DNA of 64,000 nt from contig NZ_JAFREM010000012.1 in the NCBI RefSeq assembly GCF_017377575.1, positions 172,298 through 236,297 on the forward strand, given 5' to 3'. A model generated the notes under the pieces. The model ran no database searches, was not told the origin of the DNA, and saw nothing but the letters and a program-made list of their open reading frames with translations. The position numbers were made by a program, and so were the translations under genes. Shown piece by piece: positions 51,126-59,157 of this stretch; the first letter of the stretch is position 1; every line of letters starts with the position of its first letter. The DNA comes from Candidatus Enterococcus moelleringii (GTDB taxonomy: Bacteria > Bacillota > Bacilli > Lactobacillales > Enterococcaceae).

Positions 51126-51590
51126 ATGAAAAAATCTGTTTTGGTGGCTATTTTATTCTCTTTGATTGTCGCAGGCGCACTTTTATCGATTAATCTTTAT
51201 TTTTCCTATCCGAAAGATTTTCGAACATTCGCCAGCAACAAAGTAGAAATACCGCTAGACTTCAATGATCGCAATCAATATCATGCAGCGAATATCCAAA
51301 TTGAAAATGGCGACTTATTGAATTTAACTCCCAGGAAAATACCTTTACTGAAGGACCAAAAAATCACCGTTTACTCTAAAATGGACCCCGCAGCCGCTGG
51401 TGGTTTGTATCTCTCAATGATCAATCAAAGCAAACTTTTCAACAAAACTGAAATTCCGGTATACGAGGGCCGCTTTGGTGTCGAAATCGAACAAGAAATT
51501 ATCGTCCCAGAAGATGGCAATTATTTATTCTATTTTTTCGGTGGAAATGCTCATACCGTCGTTTTGGACGAGTTCGTGATTACCCAATAA
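51126..51590 (+). CDS. Unknown membrane-anchored extracellular protein
   Basis: 154 aa. A basic start and one hydrophobic helix (VLVAILFSLIVAGALLSINL, about residues 5-24) act as signal anchor; the rest is extracellular, beta-rich, with no cysteine. No known family. ATG 51126 is preceded by AAGGAAGTGAG, and TATAAT at about 51084-51089 is a possible -10. Its 3' end runs into the terminator region shared with the convergent toxin remnant. Confidence 0.75.
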   Translation: MKKSVLVAILFSLIVAGALLSINLYFSYPKDFRTFASNKVEIPLDFNDRNQYHAANIQIENGDLLNLTPRKIPLLKDQKITVYSKMDPAAAGGLYLSMINQSKLFNKTEIPVYEGRFGVEIEQEIIVPEDGNYLFYFFGGNAHTVVLDEFVITQ

Positions 51591-51761
51591 CTGATTCCTC
51601 AGCAAACAAACCAGCCGTTTTGCATAACAGTACCTATACAAAAAAGTAGATCTAAAGCATGACTGCTGTTTCAGTCGCTTTAGATCTACTCTCGCTTGAA
51701 ACTTATCCATTTTCTTTAAAGCTTTTTGCGCTTCCTTCTCGTATCTAACTTTATATACCAT
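51525..51761 (-). pseudogene. Truncated RelE/ParE-type toxin
   Basis: The first 23 codons (MVYKVRYEKEAQKALKKMDK) match the start of a RelE/ParE toxin, which normally runs 85-95 residues. After Gln22-Ala23 the frame enters the terminator hairpin at 51640-51689 and then the 3' end of the convergent gene, giving an unrelated Lys/Cys/Arg-rich tail. The body with the catalytic residues is missing, so the toxin is dead. It begins two bases after the antitoxin stop, the usual toxin-antitoxin order. Confidence 0.72.
51640..51689 (-). terminator. Terminator of the broken toxin-antitoxin locus
   Basis: GTAGATCTAAAGC (51646-51658) and GCTTTAGATCTAC (51677-51689), with inner GACT/AGTC pairing, form a very stable hairpin; the minus strand then reads TTTTTTG. 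Confidence 0.85.
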
Positions 51762-51763
51762 TG

Positions 51764-51985
51764 CTAAAAGCCCAATTCTTTCATCATTTCATCATGAGAA
51801 ATACTTTCATCCTTTTCATTATGCTGAGCCATGAACTCTTTAAACGTATTGAAATCAGTAAAAGTTTCAGCTGAATGAAGTGCTTCGCTTCTAACAAAAT
51901 CTGACAGAGAATCGCCTTTAAACGCTGCTACGCTCTCCAAAAACGTTTTTTCATCATCACTAACTCTAAAAGTTATGGTTGCCAC
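51764..51985 (-). CDS. RelB-like antitoxin of the broken locus
   Basis: 73 aa. N-terminal ribbon-helix-helix (VATITFRVSDDEKTFLESVA and FKGDSLSDFVRSEALHSA) and an acidic C-terminal tail for toxin binding. GTG 51985 is chosen because AAGAGGTG lies just upstream; a GTG at 51994 overlaps that site. The antitoxin frame is intact although the toxin is truncated, so the locus is in decay or the antitoxin has been kept as a regulator or anti-addiction factor. Confidence 0.75.
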   Translation of the reverse strand: MATITFRVSDDEKTFLESVAAFKGDSLSDFVRSEALHSAETFTDFNTFKEFMAQHNEKDESISHDEMMKELGF

Positions 51986-52101
51986 GATATTCACCTCTTG
52001 TTGTCATACGTTTATCTTACAAACTGATCTTAATCCAGAAGTTAAAAAATGATCACTTACTCTAACCTCATCTGTGACTCTTTTACAGTCATCACCAAAA
52101 C

Positions 52102-52377
52102 TTAGTGGTCGAGGTACACGTCCCCACGTTTCGCTACTTTAATGACCGCGACAATAAATTTGTCATCCTTTATGTCAGCAATGATTCTGAATTTCCCTAC
52201 TCGATAACGCCAAAGCGTTTGGAGGTCTCCCTCTAAAGCTTTTCCATGTATTCGAGGGTTGGTTGTCCCAGAGATGTTGCTATTCAACCAAGCAATAATA
52301 CGTTTTTGAACAGTGTGGTCGAGCATTTTGAATTGTTTTTCAGCCTTTTTGTTGAATGCCCAATCATACTGCATCAT
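52102..52377 (-). CDS. RelE-family mRNA interferase toxin
   Basis: 91 aa of normal length. The RelE fold pattern is complete: YDWAFNKKAEKQFKMLDHTV, ALEGDLQTLWRYRVGKFRI and IKVAKRGDVYLDH, with the conserved Arg residues of the active site and the C-terminal Arg/His-containing end. It should cleave mRNA at the ribosome and is neutralised by the antitoxin encoded immediately upstream. The antitoxin stop and toxin ATG overlap as TGATG, giving tight coupling. Confidence 0.92.
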   Translation of the reverse strand: MMQYDWAFNKKAEKQFKMLDHTVQKRIIAWLNSNISGTTNPRIHGKALEGDLQTLWRYRVGKFRIIADIKDDKFIVAVIKVAKRGDVYLDH

Positions 52378-52595
52378 CAAAGATACCTCTTCATCATTTC
52401 TTCTTTACTAATTAGAGGTTCATCTTTACTATCCTCAATGCTTTGAATACCATCGAGATAGTCTTTATCATCCTCCATCTTTTCTCTCAAAATATCACTG
52501 ATCACTTTTGTCTTGGTCGTACCATTGAAATCAGCAAACTCTTTTATCCATTTTGATAATTCATCATCTAGTCGAATTGAAGTCGATGTTGCCAT
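52377..52595 (-). CDS. RelB-family ribbon-helix-helix antitoxin
   Basis: 72 aa. N-terminal RHH (TSTSIRLDDELSKWIKEFAD, TTKTKVISDILREKMEDD) and acidic C-terminal tail. It should bind the RelE toxin and, with it, repress the operon through the palindromic sites at 52619-52693. First gene of the two-gene operon. Confidence 0.92.
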   Translation of the reverse strand: MATSTSIRLDDELSKWIKEFADFNGTTKTKVISDILREKMEDDKDYLDGIQSIEDSKDEPLISKEEMMKRYL

Positions 52596-52618
52596 AACTA
52601 TCAGCTCCTATACTAATT

Positions 52619-52693
52619 TGTATTACACTTGTAATACATTGTTTTTGTACCACAAGTATAATACGTTTCCATTTGTATTGCAAGTGTAATACG
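52619..52693. promoter_or_regulatory. Operator region of the intact toxin-antitoxin operon
   Basis: Contains TGTATTAC-ACTT-GTAATACA (52619-52638), AAGTATAATACG (about 52653-52664) and GTATTGCAAGTGTAATACG (52675-52693): repeated GTATTAC/GTAATAC half-sites upstream of the antitoxin gene, as expected for cooperative RHH binding. Confidence 0.75.
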
Positions 52694-52721
52694 CGGAAAG
52701 TGATCTCTTTGTCGAATTATA

Positions 52722-52754
52722 CAGAAAAGACACGCCAGAAATATCCAGCGTGCC
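52722..52754 (-). terminator. Terminator after the aldolase/epimerase operon
   Basis: GGCACGCTGG and CTGGCGTGTC (minus-strand reading) form a ten-base stem with G-U pairs around ATATTT, followed by TTTTCTG. Confidence 0.75.
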
Positions 52755-52761
52755 ACATCAA

Positions 52762-52889
52762 CTAATCCTCCTGAATCTTCAAGCCTTCCACAATATCCAG
52801 CTTTTCAATATGCCGATTAGACAGCAGCAAACGGCTACTTCCCAACTCAACAAAAAAGACCGAAAGATCTCTCTCCCAGTCTCTAACTT
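52762..52889 (-). other. Coding-like fragment downstream of the epimerase gene
   Basis: A frame open from inside the epimerase 3' end to TAG at 52762 reads VRDWERDLSVFFVELGSSRL and LLSNRHIEKLDIVEGLKIQE, protein-like but without any start codon with a ribosome binding site. It may be the end of a lost gene; nothing else is seen in this stretch before the terminator. Confidence 0.3.
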
Positions 52890-53552
52890 CTATTGAATAA
52901 CTTCCTCCATCGCCAACACCTTATCCCGATACGTTCCCGGCCGATCATTAAACAAGGCCGAGGTTCCCACTACATAAAGGTCGGCCCCGAATTGACTAAT
53001 CGCCTCAGAAGTTTCGCAATTAATATTGCCGTCCACTTCAATCAGCGGCCGTCTAGATTTCCCAGCCAACTCCTGATTCAAACGCTCGATCTTATCCAAC
53101 ACCGCCGTTTGAAAAGCTTGACCCGCAAACCCAGGATTCACCGTCATCATCAACACCAGCTCCAACTGATCCAAATAAGGAAAAATCTTTTCCACTGGCG
53201 TTTCCGGACTCACCGCAATTCCGGCTTTAATCCCAGCTTGATGAATCTGATCAATCACGGCCTGAGGATCATCCGTCGTTTCCACATGAAAAGTAAGATA
53301 ATCCGGTTTTACAGCTGCGAACATTTTCACATATTTCGCCGGGTCAACGCAGGCCAGATGAACATCGGTGGTGAAGCGTTTGGTCTCAATAATCGGCTCC
53401 AGCACATAAGGTCCCATCGCCAAATTATTAACAAACACCCCATCCATCACATCGCAATGCAACCAATCGATGCCAGACGCCGTCAAATCCGCCAACTCTT
53501 GCGCCAAGTTCAATTGATCGGCACACATAATAGAAGCTACAACTTTACTCAT
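52890..53552 (-). CDS. Ribulose-phosphate 3-epimerase family protein
   Basis: 220 aa TIM barrel. Metal and active-site segments: SIMCADQ near the start, HCDVMDGVFVNN (His33, Asp35), DVHLAC, MTVNPGFAGQ and EVDGNI. It interconverts D-ribulose-5-phosphate and D-xylulose-5-phosphate, or 3-epimerises a related ketose phosphate such as allulose-6-phosphate. Its operon place after a class II aldolase and a GntR regulator, rather than beside core pentose-pathway genes, favours a substrate-specific role. The gap to the aldolase gene is 15 bases. Confidence 0.9.
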   Translation of the reverse strand: MSKVVASIMCADQLNLAQELADLTASGIDWLHCDVMDGVFVNNLAMGPYVLEPIIETKRFTTDVHLACVDPAKYVKMFAAVKPDYLTFHVETTDDPQAVIDQIHQAGIKAGIAVSPETPVEKIFPYLDQLELVLMMTVNPGFAGQAFQTAVLDKIERLNQELAGKSRRPLIEVDGNINCETSEAISQFGADLYVVGTSALFNDRPGTYRDKVLAMEEVIQ

Positions 53553-53567
53553 GCTCTGTCTCCTTAA

Positions 53568-54446
53568 TTAGGGATTCATAAAGATTGCCATGGCTGCTTT
53601 TGCATTTTCCTTCATAGCCGCTGTAGCCGCCAACGAAATCTCATCAAAGAAAATCGAATCTTGATCGGCTTGCTCCGCCAAGTATTCCTTCACCGCTTTG
53701 CCAGCCGCTTTATTCATATAAGTATAGTAGTTGATTTTGCAAATTCCGTTTTTAATGGCGATCTTGTAGTTTTCCTCAGAAACCCCTGACCCACCGTGCA
53801 TGACAAACGGCACATCAATTTTTTCTTTAATCAAAGTAATCCGATCCAAGTCCAACTTCGGTTCCTTCAGATAAACCCCATGAACCGTTCCAAAGCCGAT
53901 GGCCAAGCAATCCACGCCAGTCGCGTCCACAAAGCTTTTGGCTAAATCAGGATCCGTGTACACATCATCCAGATCTTCGTAATCTTCGCTGGAATCAGAT
54001 CCGCGCCCCTCGCCGCCACCGACAGCTGAAGTGAAAATGTGACCAAGCTCAGCTTCCACTGACACGCCCACAGCATGAGCGATCTTGACGATTTCTTTGG
54101 TTTCATCGCGATTGACTTCATATTCCTTGCTGGAAGCATCGTACATGACCGAGGTAAAGCCCATGCGAATGGCCTTCACACACATTTCATAAGACGCACC
54201 GTGATCCAAGTGAACCGCCACCGGCACCTTTGCTTTGCGGGCAAAGTCCAGCATGATCGGTCCGATTTCTTCGATGGAAACCAGGCCTTCATGAACTTCC
54301 GCGTGCTGCAAAATCACTGGCGAATTCAACTCTTCCGCGGCTTCCACCACTGCTCGGACAGCTTCCAGATTGGGCACGTTGAAGGCCCCAACGGCATATT
54401 GATTTTTCTTGGCATCGGTCAACAGTTCTTTTAAAGTAACTAACAT
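53568..54446 (-). CDS. Class II ketose-bisphosphate aldolase (KbaY/GatY-like)
   Basis: 292 aa. Family segments: NVPNLEAVRAVVEAAEEL, VHLDHGASYEMCVKAIRMGF, VSVEAELGHIF, IGFGTVHGVY and FVMHGGSGVSEENY, supplying the zinc histidines and catalytic residues. It contains a short Gly/Ser/Asp-rich insert (VGGGEGRGSDSSEDYEDLDD) after the HIF segment. It cleaves a ketose-1,6-bisphosphate, with tagatose- or fructose-type substrates possible. It lies between the GntR gene and the epimerase gene on the same strand and is related to, but not a recent copy of, the aldolase at 45177. Confidence 0.92.
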   Translation of the reverse strand: MLVTLKELLTDAKKNQYAVGAFNVPNLEAVRAVVEAAEELNSPVILQHAEVHEGLVSIEEIGPIMLDFARKAKVPVAVHLDHGASYEMCVKAIRMGFTSVMYDASSKEYEVNRDETKEIVKIAHAVGVSVEAELGHIFTSAVGGGEGRGSDSSEDYEDLDDVYTDPDLAKSFVDATGVDCLAIGFGTVHGVYLKEPKLDLDRITLIKEKIDVPFVMHGGSGVSEENYKIAIKNGICKINYYTYMNKAAGKAVKEYLAEQADQDSIFFDEISLAATAAMKENAKAAMAIFMNP

Positions 54447-54515
54447 GATTCTCCCCCTGTTTTTACCACGGGTACCATTCCGCTAATAAGCACGTTACCG
54501 GCACCCTGATTTTCG

Positions 54516-55226
54516 TTATCGGTTGAATCGATATTCAAGGTTGGTGGAGAAGACATCGGTATAGACATAAGACAGCTCGATCGGCTTATCGTCAAAGTAG
54601 GCCATGTTGTTAACCACCATAACGACTGCCGGATTGGTAATGTTCAAGTACTGGATTTCCGTGTAATTCGCCATCCGGGCACTGACTTTTTGACTAACAA
54701 TCTCAGGAAAAATGCCAAATTCATTCAGCGTTTTCCACAAGGATTTATTGGTCAAATCATAGGTGCCGATTTGCGGGCAGCGATTTAACGGAATAAAGCT
54801 CTCGGTTAACGAGTAAACCATCCCGTCCACACTCCGCAGCCGCAATAAGTGAAACACGTAATCGTTCTCCTTAATTTGCAGCTGCTGGCTAAGTTCCTTG
54901 TCGGCTTCCAGCACAGACTTTTTCAATACCTTCGAACTGATCTTCTTTTTTCTGGAAACAATATCTTCGTAGAATCCAGAAACATGCATACTAGAATTGA
55001 TTTTCACATCGCGATCAGGAATAATGTAGCCCTTCCCTTCGATATAGGTCACAATTCCTTGTCTTTCCAACGACTCAAGGGCCCGCTTAATCGTAGTTCG
55101 GCTCACCTGAAAGGTATCCGACAGCTTGCGCTCACTAGGCAGCGGCTTGCCCTGACCACTTAACACCTTGGCTAAGTTTTGAATATCGTCACTGATTTTT
55201 TTGTATTTTGGAATAAAATCTTCCAT
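54516..55226 (-). CDS. GntR/HutC-family transcriptional regulator
   Basis: 236 aa. The N-terminal winged helix (GKPLPSERKLSDTFQVSRTT and TIKRALESLERQGIVTYIEG) is followed by a UTRA ligand-binding domain (about 85-235), so it responds to a small sugar-like effector. It probably regulates the local aldolase/epimerase and dehydrogenase genes. A TATAAT (minus strand, 55324-55329) about 100 bases upstream is a likely -10. The dyad at 56569-56596 in front of the dehydrogenase gene is a candidate target. Confidence 0.92.
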   Translation of the reverse strand: MEDFIPKYKKISDDIQNLAKVLSGQGKPLPSERKLSDTFQVSRTTIKRALESLERQGIVTYIEGKGYIIPDRDVKINSSMHVSGFYEDIVSRKKKISSKVLKKSVLEADKELSQQLQIKENDYVFHLLRLRSVDGMVYSLTESFIPLNRCPQIGTYDLTNKSLWKTLNEFGIFPEIVSQKVSARMANYTEIQYLNITNPAVVMVVNNMAYFDDKPIELSYVYTDVFSTNLEYRFNR

Positions 55227-55385
55227 TGAGAAACCTCCTTATGCGTCTGTCTTACCAAGAAAGTCTTCCAAGGAAGCAGTTCTCTCAAAACAGACAGCCT
55301 GACTTGTTGCGTGATCCCTTTTGATTATAGCTTATTTCCCAAAAATCCTCATGCATTAATGGAAAAAGCCAGGCTGACTGCTCGC

Positions 55386-56420
55386 TTAAAACTTGACAAC
55401 TACGCGATATTTATCGCCCTTAATCGCTGACTTGAAACCTTTCTCCACATCATCAAATGTGACCACTTCACTAATAAACGGCCGCATATCAATGGTTCGT
55501 TCGCTGATCATCTTAGAAGCCCGAATGAAATCGCGGCTGTTGGAATTGGCCGTCCCTCTGATGCTGTAGCTGCCCTTGTGAAGCTGATCCGGACTGAAGC
55601 CCACTGGCTCATCAGGATAGAAGGAAGAATATAGAATCACTCGACCCGTATTGCCAACAATCGAAACCGAATCCTCCACCACTGAAGCAATTGGCGTAGT
55701 ATCGAAAACGACATTTGCGCCTAAGCCATGAGAAATCCGCGCCACTTCGTCTTTCAGATTTTGCGTCCCGGAATTAATTACATAACGGGCACCATTTTCC
55801 TTCGCCAGCTGCAACCGTTCCTCATTCAAATCGCAAGCCACCACCGTCGCCCCGCTTTTCACCGACAACGCAACGTGCAATTGACCCATAATCCCACAGC
55901 CGATCACCACTACCAAATCACCATAGTGAATATCCGCCGTCTCGCAGCTGTGCACCACACAAGAAAGAGGTTCCGTGAAGGCCGCTTCCTCAGGAGTTAC
56001 ATTATAATAATGGAACAAATGCTTCGGCTCCACCAGCATGTACTCCGACAAACCGCCCATACCTTTATGAGGAAGACCTTCCAGATGCTTGCTGTGGTTA
56101 AAGTCCTGACAGCTTTGTTCCTCGCCGCTCTTACAAAACTCGCAGTTGCCGCAGGCCAAATTGGTACCGAACACCACTTTATCGCCGATTTTCCAATTTT
56201 TCTGATCAATTTCACTGCCAAGGTCAACAATTTCTGCTGCAATCTCATGCCCGCCGATAAAAGGATACTCCACTTTTTTAACGCCAGTGTACACCCGCTG
56301 CTCCCAAGTACAGATGGCACAGGCATCAATTTTGATCAAAATCTTGTTAGCGGAGGCCTCTGGGGTCGCACACTCTTCAATCCGTAAATCTTCAACACCA
56401 TAAAAAACTGCTGTTTTCAT
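55386..56420 (-). CDS. Zinc-dependent alcohol (polyol) dehydrogenase, MDR family
   Basis: 344 aa. Catalytic zinc site in CAICTWEQR and GGHEIAAEI, structural zinc site CGNCEFCKSGEEQSC, nucleotide loop GCGIMGQLHV. Belongs to the sorbitol/galactitol-phosphate dehydrogenase branch and is related to the enzyme at 39587. ATG 56420 is used; AGAGGATGG precedes it at a normal distance, whereas ATG 56429 overlaps that site. A strong promoter and a dyad lie about 180 bases upstream. It likely makes the ketose phosphate used by the downstream aldolase/epimerase genes. Confidence 0.9.
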   Translation of the reverse strand: MKTAVFYGVEDLRIEECATPEASANKILIKIDACAICTWEQRVYTGVKKVEYPFIGGHEIAAEIVDLGSEIDQKNWKIGDKVVFGTNLACGNCEFCKSGEEQSCQDFNHSKHLEGLPHKGMGGLSEYMLVEPKHLFHYYNVTPEEAAFTEPLSCVVHSCETADIHYGDLVVVIGCGIMGQLHVALSVKSGATVVACDLNEERLQLAKENGARYVINSGTQNLKDEVARISHGLGANVVFDTTPIASVVEDSVSIVGNTGRVILYSSFYPDEPVGFSPDQLHKGSYSIRGTANSNSRDFIRASKMISERTIDMRPFISEVVTFDDVEKGFKSAIKGDKYRVVVKF

Positions 56421-56568
56421 CAAAACCATCCTCTAAAATATATTTAACGCGCCGAAAACTACACCGATCAACACTACAGCTTAGGAGCGTTATTCCCAAA
56501 ACAAACAATTTATTCTTACTCTCGAATCAAAGGAGCGGACCTCACAATCTAAAAAGATCCACCTTTAA

Positions 56569-56641
56569 CCCTTTGGTTCTAAAAAAGAACCATTGGCTCT
56601 AATCACAAGTTAAATATATTCCTAGCTGATCGGTTTGTCAA
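56569..56641 (-). promoter_or_regulatory. Promoter and dyad operator of the zinc dehydrogenase gene
   Basis: TTGACA (56636-56641), 17 bases, TATATT (56613-56618) on the minus strand. Downstream of the start point is the inverted repeat CCTTTGGTTCT-N5-AGAACCATTGG (56570-56596), placed to act as a repressor block. The GntR protein at 54516 is the nearest candidate regulator. Confidence 0.7.
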
Positions 56642-56825
56642 TGAGAAAAGATGATTTATTTTTATAAACGCTTTAATATAGCCGTTTCAGGGCTCATATT
56701 TTTTTGAATCGAAGGGAGGAATCCAAACCTCCTCGTCGAGTTCTGCCGCCAAAATTCACATATTACTGCTAATTCCAAAGCAAATCCAAAACAACTGGCT
56801 CTTTTTCTTCATTTTTTTGGCACTA
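56642..56825. other. Intergenic stretch upstream of the dehydrogenase promoter
   Basis: Together with 56421-56568 it makes a gene-free region of about 470 bases. Apart from the promoter/operator and the terminator at 56826-56855 nothing is recognised. AAACGCTTTAATATAG near 56667 resembles a cre half but is a poor match. Confidence 0.3.
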
Positions 56826-56855
56826 AAAAAAGCACCCCTTGAAAGGAAGTGCTCA
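56826..56855 (-). terminator. Terminator after the VOC gene
   Basis: AGCACTTCCTT and AAGGGGTGCT (minus-strand reading) pair with G-U and one mismatch, followed by TTTTTTT. Confidence 0.75.
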
Positions 56856-56892
56856 CTGCTGGGAGTTCTCTAATACCTACAAAAAAATCTCT

Positions 56893-57309
56893 TCAAACTC
56901 GATTCATACTGCCAATCTCCAACAAATTCCCCTCTGGATCAGCCACATAAAAGTTGCGGATACCAAAAGGATAAGTAATCGGTTCACCCTGGGGAAATTG
57001 CACATCCAACTTGGACAAGCGTTCATATTCTGCATCTACGTCAGCATAACTAGGCAGCCAGAGAGCAATTTCGAAGGTCTGGTTGATGCCTTTTGGAGGA
57101 AGATAATCTTCTTCAAGCGCCTCTGCAAATCGTTCTCTACTGTACATGAATACTGACAACGGCCCGCTGGTTGTCTCAAATGCCGCGAAATCTCCACCAT
57201 CCCAATCCGTTTTAAACCCTAAAATATCTCGGTAGAAACGCACCATATTTTCCATATCACCGGCCAACAAACCCACGCCGATCCTCGCTTTTCCTCCTAT
57301 CACCGTCAT
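56893..57309 (-). CDS. VOC/glyoxalase-family protein
   Basis: About 138 aa. One vicinal-oxygen-chelate module: MENMVRFYRDILGFKTDW, FAAFETTSGPLSVFMY, the second half FEIALWLPSYADVDAEYERL and the closing FYVADPEGNLLEIG with the metal-binding Glu. Such proteins act as glyoxalases, dioxygenases or resistance proteins; the function here is not known. ATG 57309 follows AAAGGAG closely; GTG 57303 with better spacing is an alternative, and the longer upstream frame starting at 57417 overlaps a terminator side and is unlikely. Single gene. Confidence 0.85.
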   Translation of the reverse strand: MTVIGGKARIGVGLLAGDMENMVRFYRDILGFKTDWDGGDFAAFETTSGPLSVFMYSRERFAEALEEDYLPPKGINQTFEIALWLPSYADVDAEYERLSKLDVQFPQGEPITYPFGIRNFYVADPEGNLLEIGSMNRV

Positions 57310-57396
57310 CCACTCCTTTATTCTTTGTCTGGTAGCCTTATATAGCATTATTACCATTAGAATCTCCAGCTTGCAAGGTCTTTTGCCGATCCAAGT

Positions 57397-57445
57397 AAAA
57401 AAGACTGCCAACAACACCCCTCAAACGAGCATTACCAACAGTCTT
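57397..57445 (-). terminator. Terminator after the OYE/ADC/SDR operon
   Basis: AAGACTG (57401-57407) and CAGTCTT (57439-57445) close a long stem with many G-U pairs; the minus strand ends TTTTTTAC. Confidence 0.72.
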
Positions 57446-57460
57446 CACCAAAAACAAATA

Positions 57461-58231
57461 CTAAATCGTCAACCAACCGCCATCCACCGCTAAATATTGT
57501 CCCGTCGTATAACTGGTCATATCAGAGGCAAAGTACAGAATCGCCGTATCCAGCTCGCCTTCATGGCCTTTGCGTTTCATCGGGCAAGAGCGTTTCAGGT
57601 AATCAGTAAACCAATCGGTATCAATATAATCATTGGTCATTTCTGAGTTGAAATAGCCTGGTCCGATACAATTCACCGTAATCTTGAATTCCGCCCACTC
57701 ATTAGCCAGCGCCTTGGTCATCATCACCACGCCGCCTTTTGAGGTACAGTAAGCCGACAAATCGAACATATCGAAGCTGGCTGCTTTACTATTGATAGAG
57801 GCAGTATTAATAATCCGACCGTAATTATTTTTCTTCATCAGCTTAGCTGCTTCCCGCGCCACCATGTAGACCGCGTTCAGATTCACATCAATCACGCCCA
57901 ACCACTCTTCGTCGGTTTGTTCTTCAGCCGCGGAACTGATACCCACACCAGCATTGTTGACTAAAATATCCAGCTTCCCAAAATGATCTTCTACCTTTTG
58001 CACTGCGGCTGGAATGCTGGCAAAATCCGATACATCGCAAGGTACTACCAACGCTTCTGATCCTAGAGCGGTAATTTCTTCTGCCACAGCCTTCAGCCGA
58101 TCTTCGCGGCGAGCCATCAAAGCTACCTTGGCCCCCTGATTCGCTAAAGCCATGGCAAATTGCACCCCCAACCCTGAAGATGCACCAGTCACCAGCGCCA
58201 CCCGGCCTGTCAAATCAAATGGATTTTTCAT
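57461..58231 (-). CDS. Short-chain dehydrogenase, gluconate-5-dehydrogenase-like
   Basis: 256 aa classical SDR. Cofactor loop VTGASSGLG (residues 14-22), NNAG at about 92-95, catalytic Ser in NTASINSKA and Tyr/Lys in SAYCTSKGG, and the C-terminal GQYLAVDGGWLTI. Its sequence type is that of gluconate-5-dehydrogenase and related 3-oxoacyl reductases. It is the last of four genes read from 61978, nine bases after the preceding SDR. In this operon it likely reduces or oxidises a product of the old-yellow-enzyme and decarboxylase-family steps. Confidence 0.92.
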   Translation of the reverse strand: MKNPFDLTGRVALVTGASSGLGVQFAMALANQGAKVALMARREDRLKAVAEEITALGSEALVVPCDVSDFASIPAAVQKVEDHFGKLDILVNNAGVGISSAAEEQTDEEWLGVIDVNLNAVYMVAREAAKLMKKNNYGRIINTASINSKAASFDMFDLSAYCTSKGGVVMMTKALANEWAEFKITVNCIGPGYFNSEMTNDYIDTDWFTDYLKRSCPMKRKGHEGELDTAILYFASDMTSYTTGQYLAVDGGWLTI

Positions 58232-58240
58232 TTTCTCCTC

Positions 58241-59092
58241 CTATAAAATGGTAATGTGAGGACTGACATTGCCTAAAATCCGCAACGTCCGACGACTAAT
58301 CACATCGTTCAAATCCCCATCCGGCAACAAGTAAAATTGATCATTTTCAATCGCTTCAAATACCAGCGGACCAAAGCCCTCCAGCGGTTTACCCGCCGTG
58401 ATTACTTCCTCCACAAACTTCTGACGGGCGGCGAATTTGTCACTTTCATAATAGGTATCCATTATATTAGTAAAGGCTTCTGGCCGATGCTCCTCGTGAT
58501 GATGCAGATCGGTTTGATAATAGCCTGGACAGACAACAGTCATGCCGATATTGGTAATCCCAGCCATGTTCATGTCATACAGGATCGCTTCACTCGCGGC
58601 CAACAACCCATGCTTCGTCGCATGATACGCATATTTGCCTAAGTGGGTAATGATCCCGGAAATAGAAGAGATGTTCACGATATGGCAAGGTGTTTGGCGT
58701 TTAATCATATCCGGCATCACTTCGTGCATGGTATAAATCGGGGCATCCAGATTAATACTCCGCATCCAATCGTAATCCCGCAGCGGCATATCCCAAATAG
58801 TTTCTTCAAAATAAATCCCGGCATTGTTAATCAACAGGTCAATGCCGCCAAATTTTTGATTAGCTGCTTCCACCATCTTTTGAACATTTTCAAATGTTGT
58901 CAAATCAGCAACCAGCGTAGCTACTTCAGCACCAGTTTCCGCAAGGTCTGCGCTGACCTTTTCAAGCGCCGGCTGATCAATATCCACTAAAAACAGCTTC
59001 ATTTTGCGATTGGCCGCTTCTTTAGCCATCTCAGCACCGAAGCCATGAGCAGCTCCAGTAATCAAAGCAGTTCTATTTTCAAATTCCTTCAC
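58241..59092 (-). CDS. Short-chain dehydrogenase
   Basis: 283 aa SDR with cofactor loop ITGAAHGFG (residues 10-18), NNAG, catalytic NISSISG and YAYHATKHG. It has a longer substrate loop and C-terminus than its neighbour at 57461 (HHEEHRPEAFTNIMDTYYES), so the two act on different substrates or steps. Third gene of the operon, 65 bases after the decarboxylase-family gene. The start has GGTGGAG-like sequence upstream. Confidence 0.9.
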   Translation of the reverse strand: MKEFENRTALITGAAHGFGAEMAKEAANRKMKLFLVDIDQPALEKVSADLAETGAEVATLVADLTTFENVQKMVEAANQKFGGIDLLINNAGIYFEETIWDMPLRDYDWMRSINLDAPIYTMHEVMPDMIKRQTPCHIVNISSISGIITHLGKYAYHATKHGLLAASEAILYDMNMAGITNIGMTVVCPGYYQTDLHHHEEHRPEAFTNIMDTYYESDKFAARQKFVEEVITAGKPLEGFGPLVFEAIENDQFYLLPDGDLNDVISRRTLRILGNVSPHITIL

Positions 59093-59157
59093 GCATTCAC
59101 TCCACCTTTCTGTGGGTTAGATGAAGCTTGCCGCATTTCCAGCGGCAAGCTCATCCA

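Noticed and set aside
52893..53567. 224-codon plus-strand open frame opposite the epimerase gene
   Set aside because: It is an exact antisense shadow of a well-supported epimerase gene; its His/Arg-rich translation fits no family and it lacks a ribosome binding site.
55728..56387. 219-codon plus-strand frame
   Set aside because: Antisense to the zinc dehydrogenase with complete zinc sites; no start signals.
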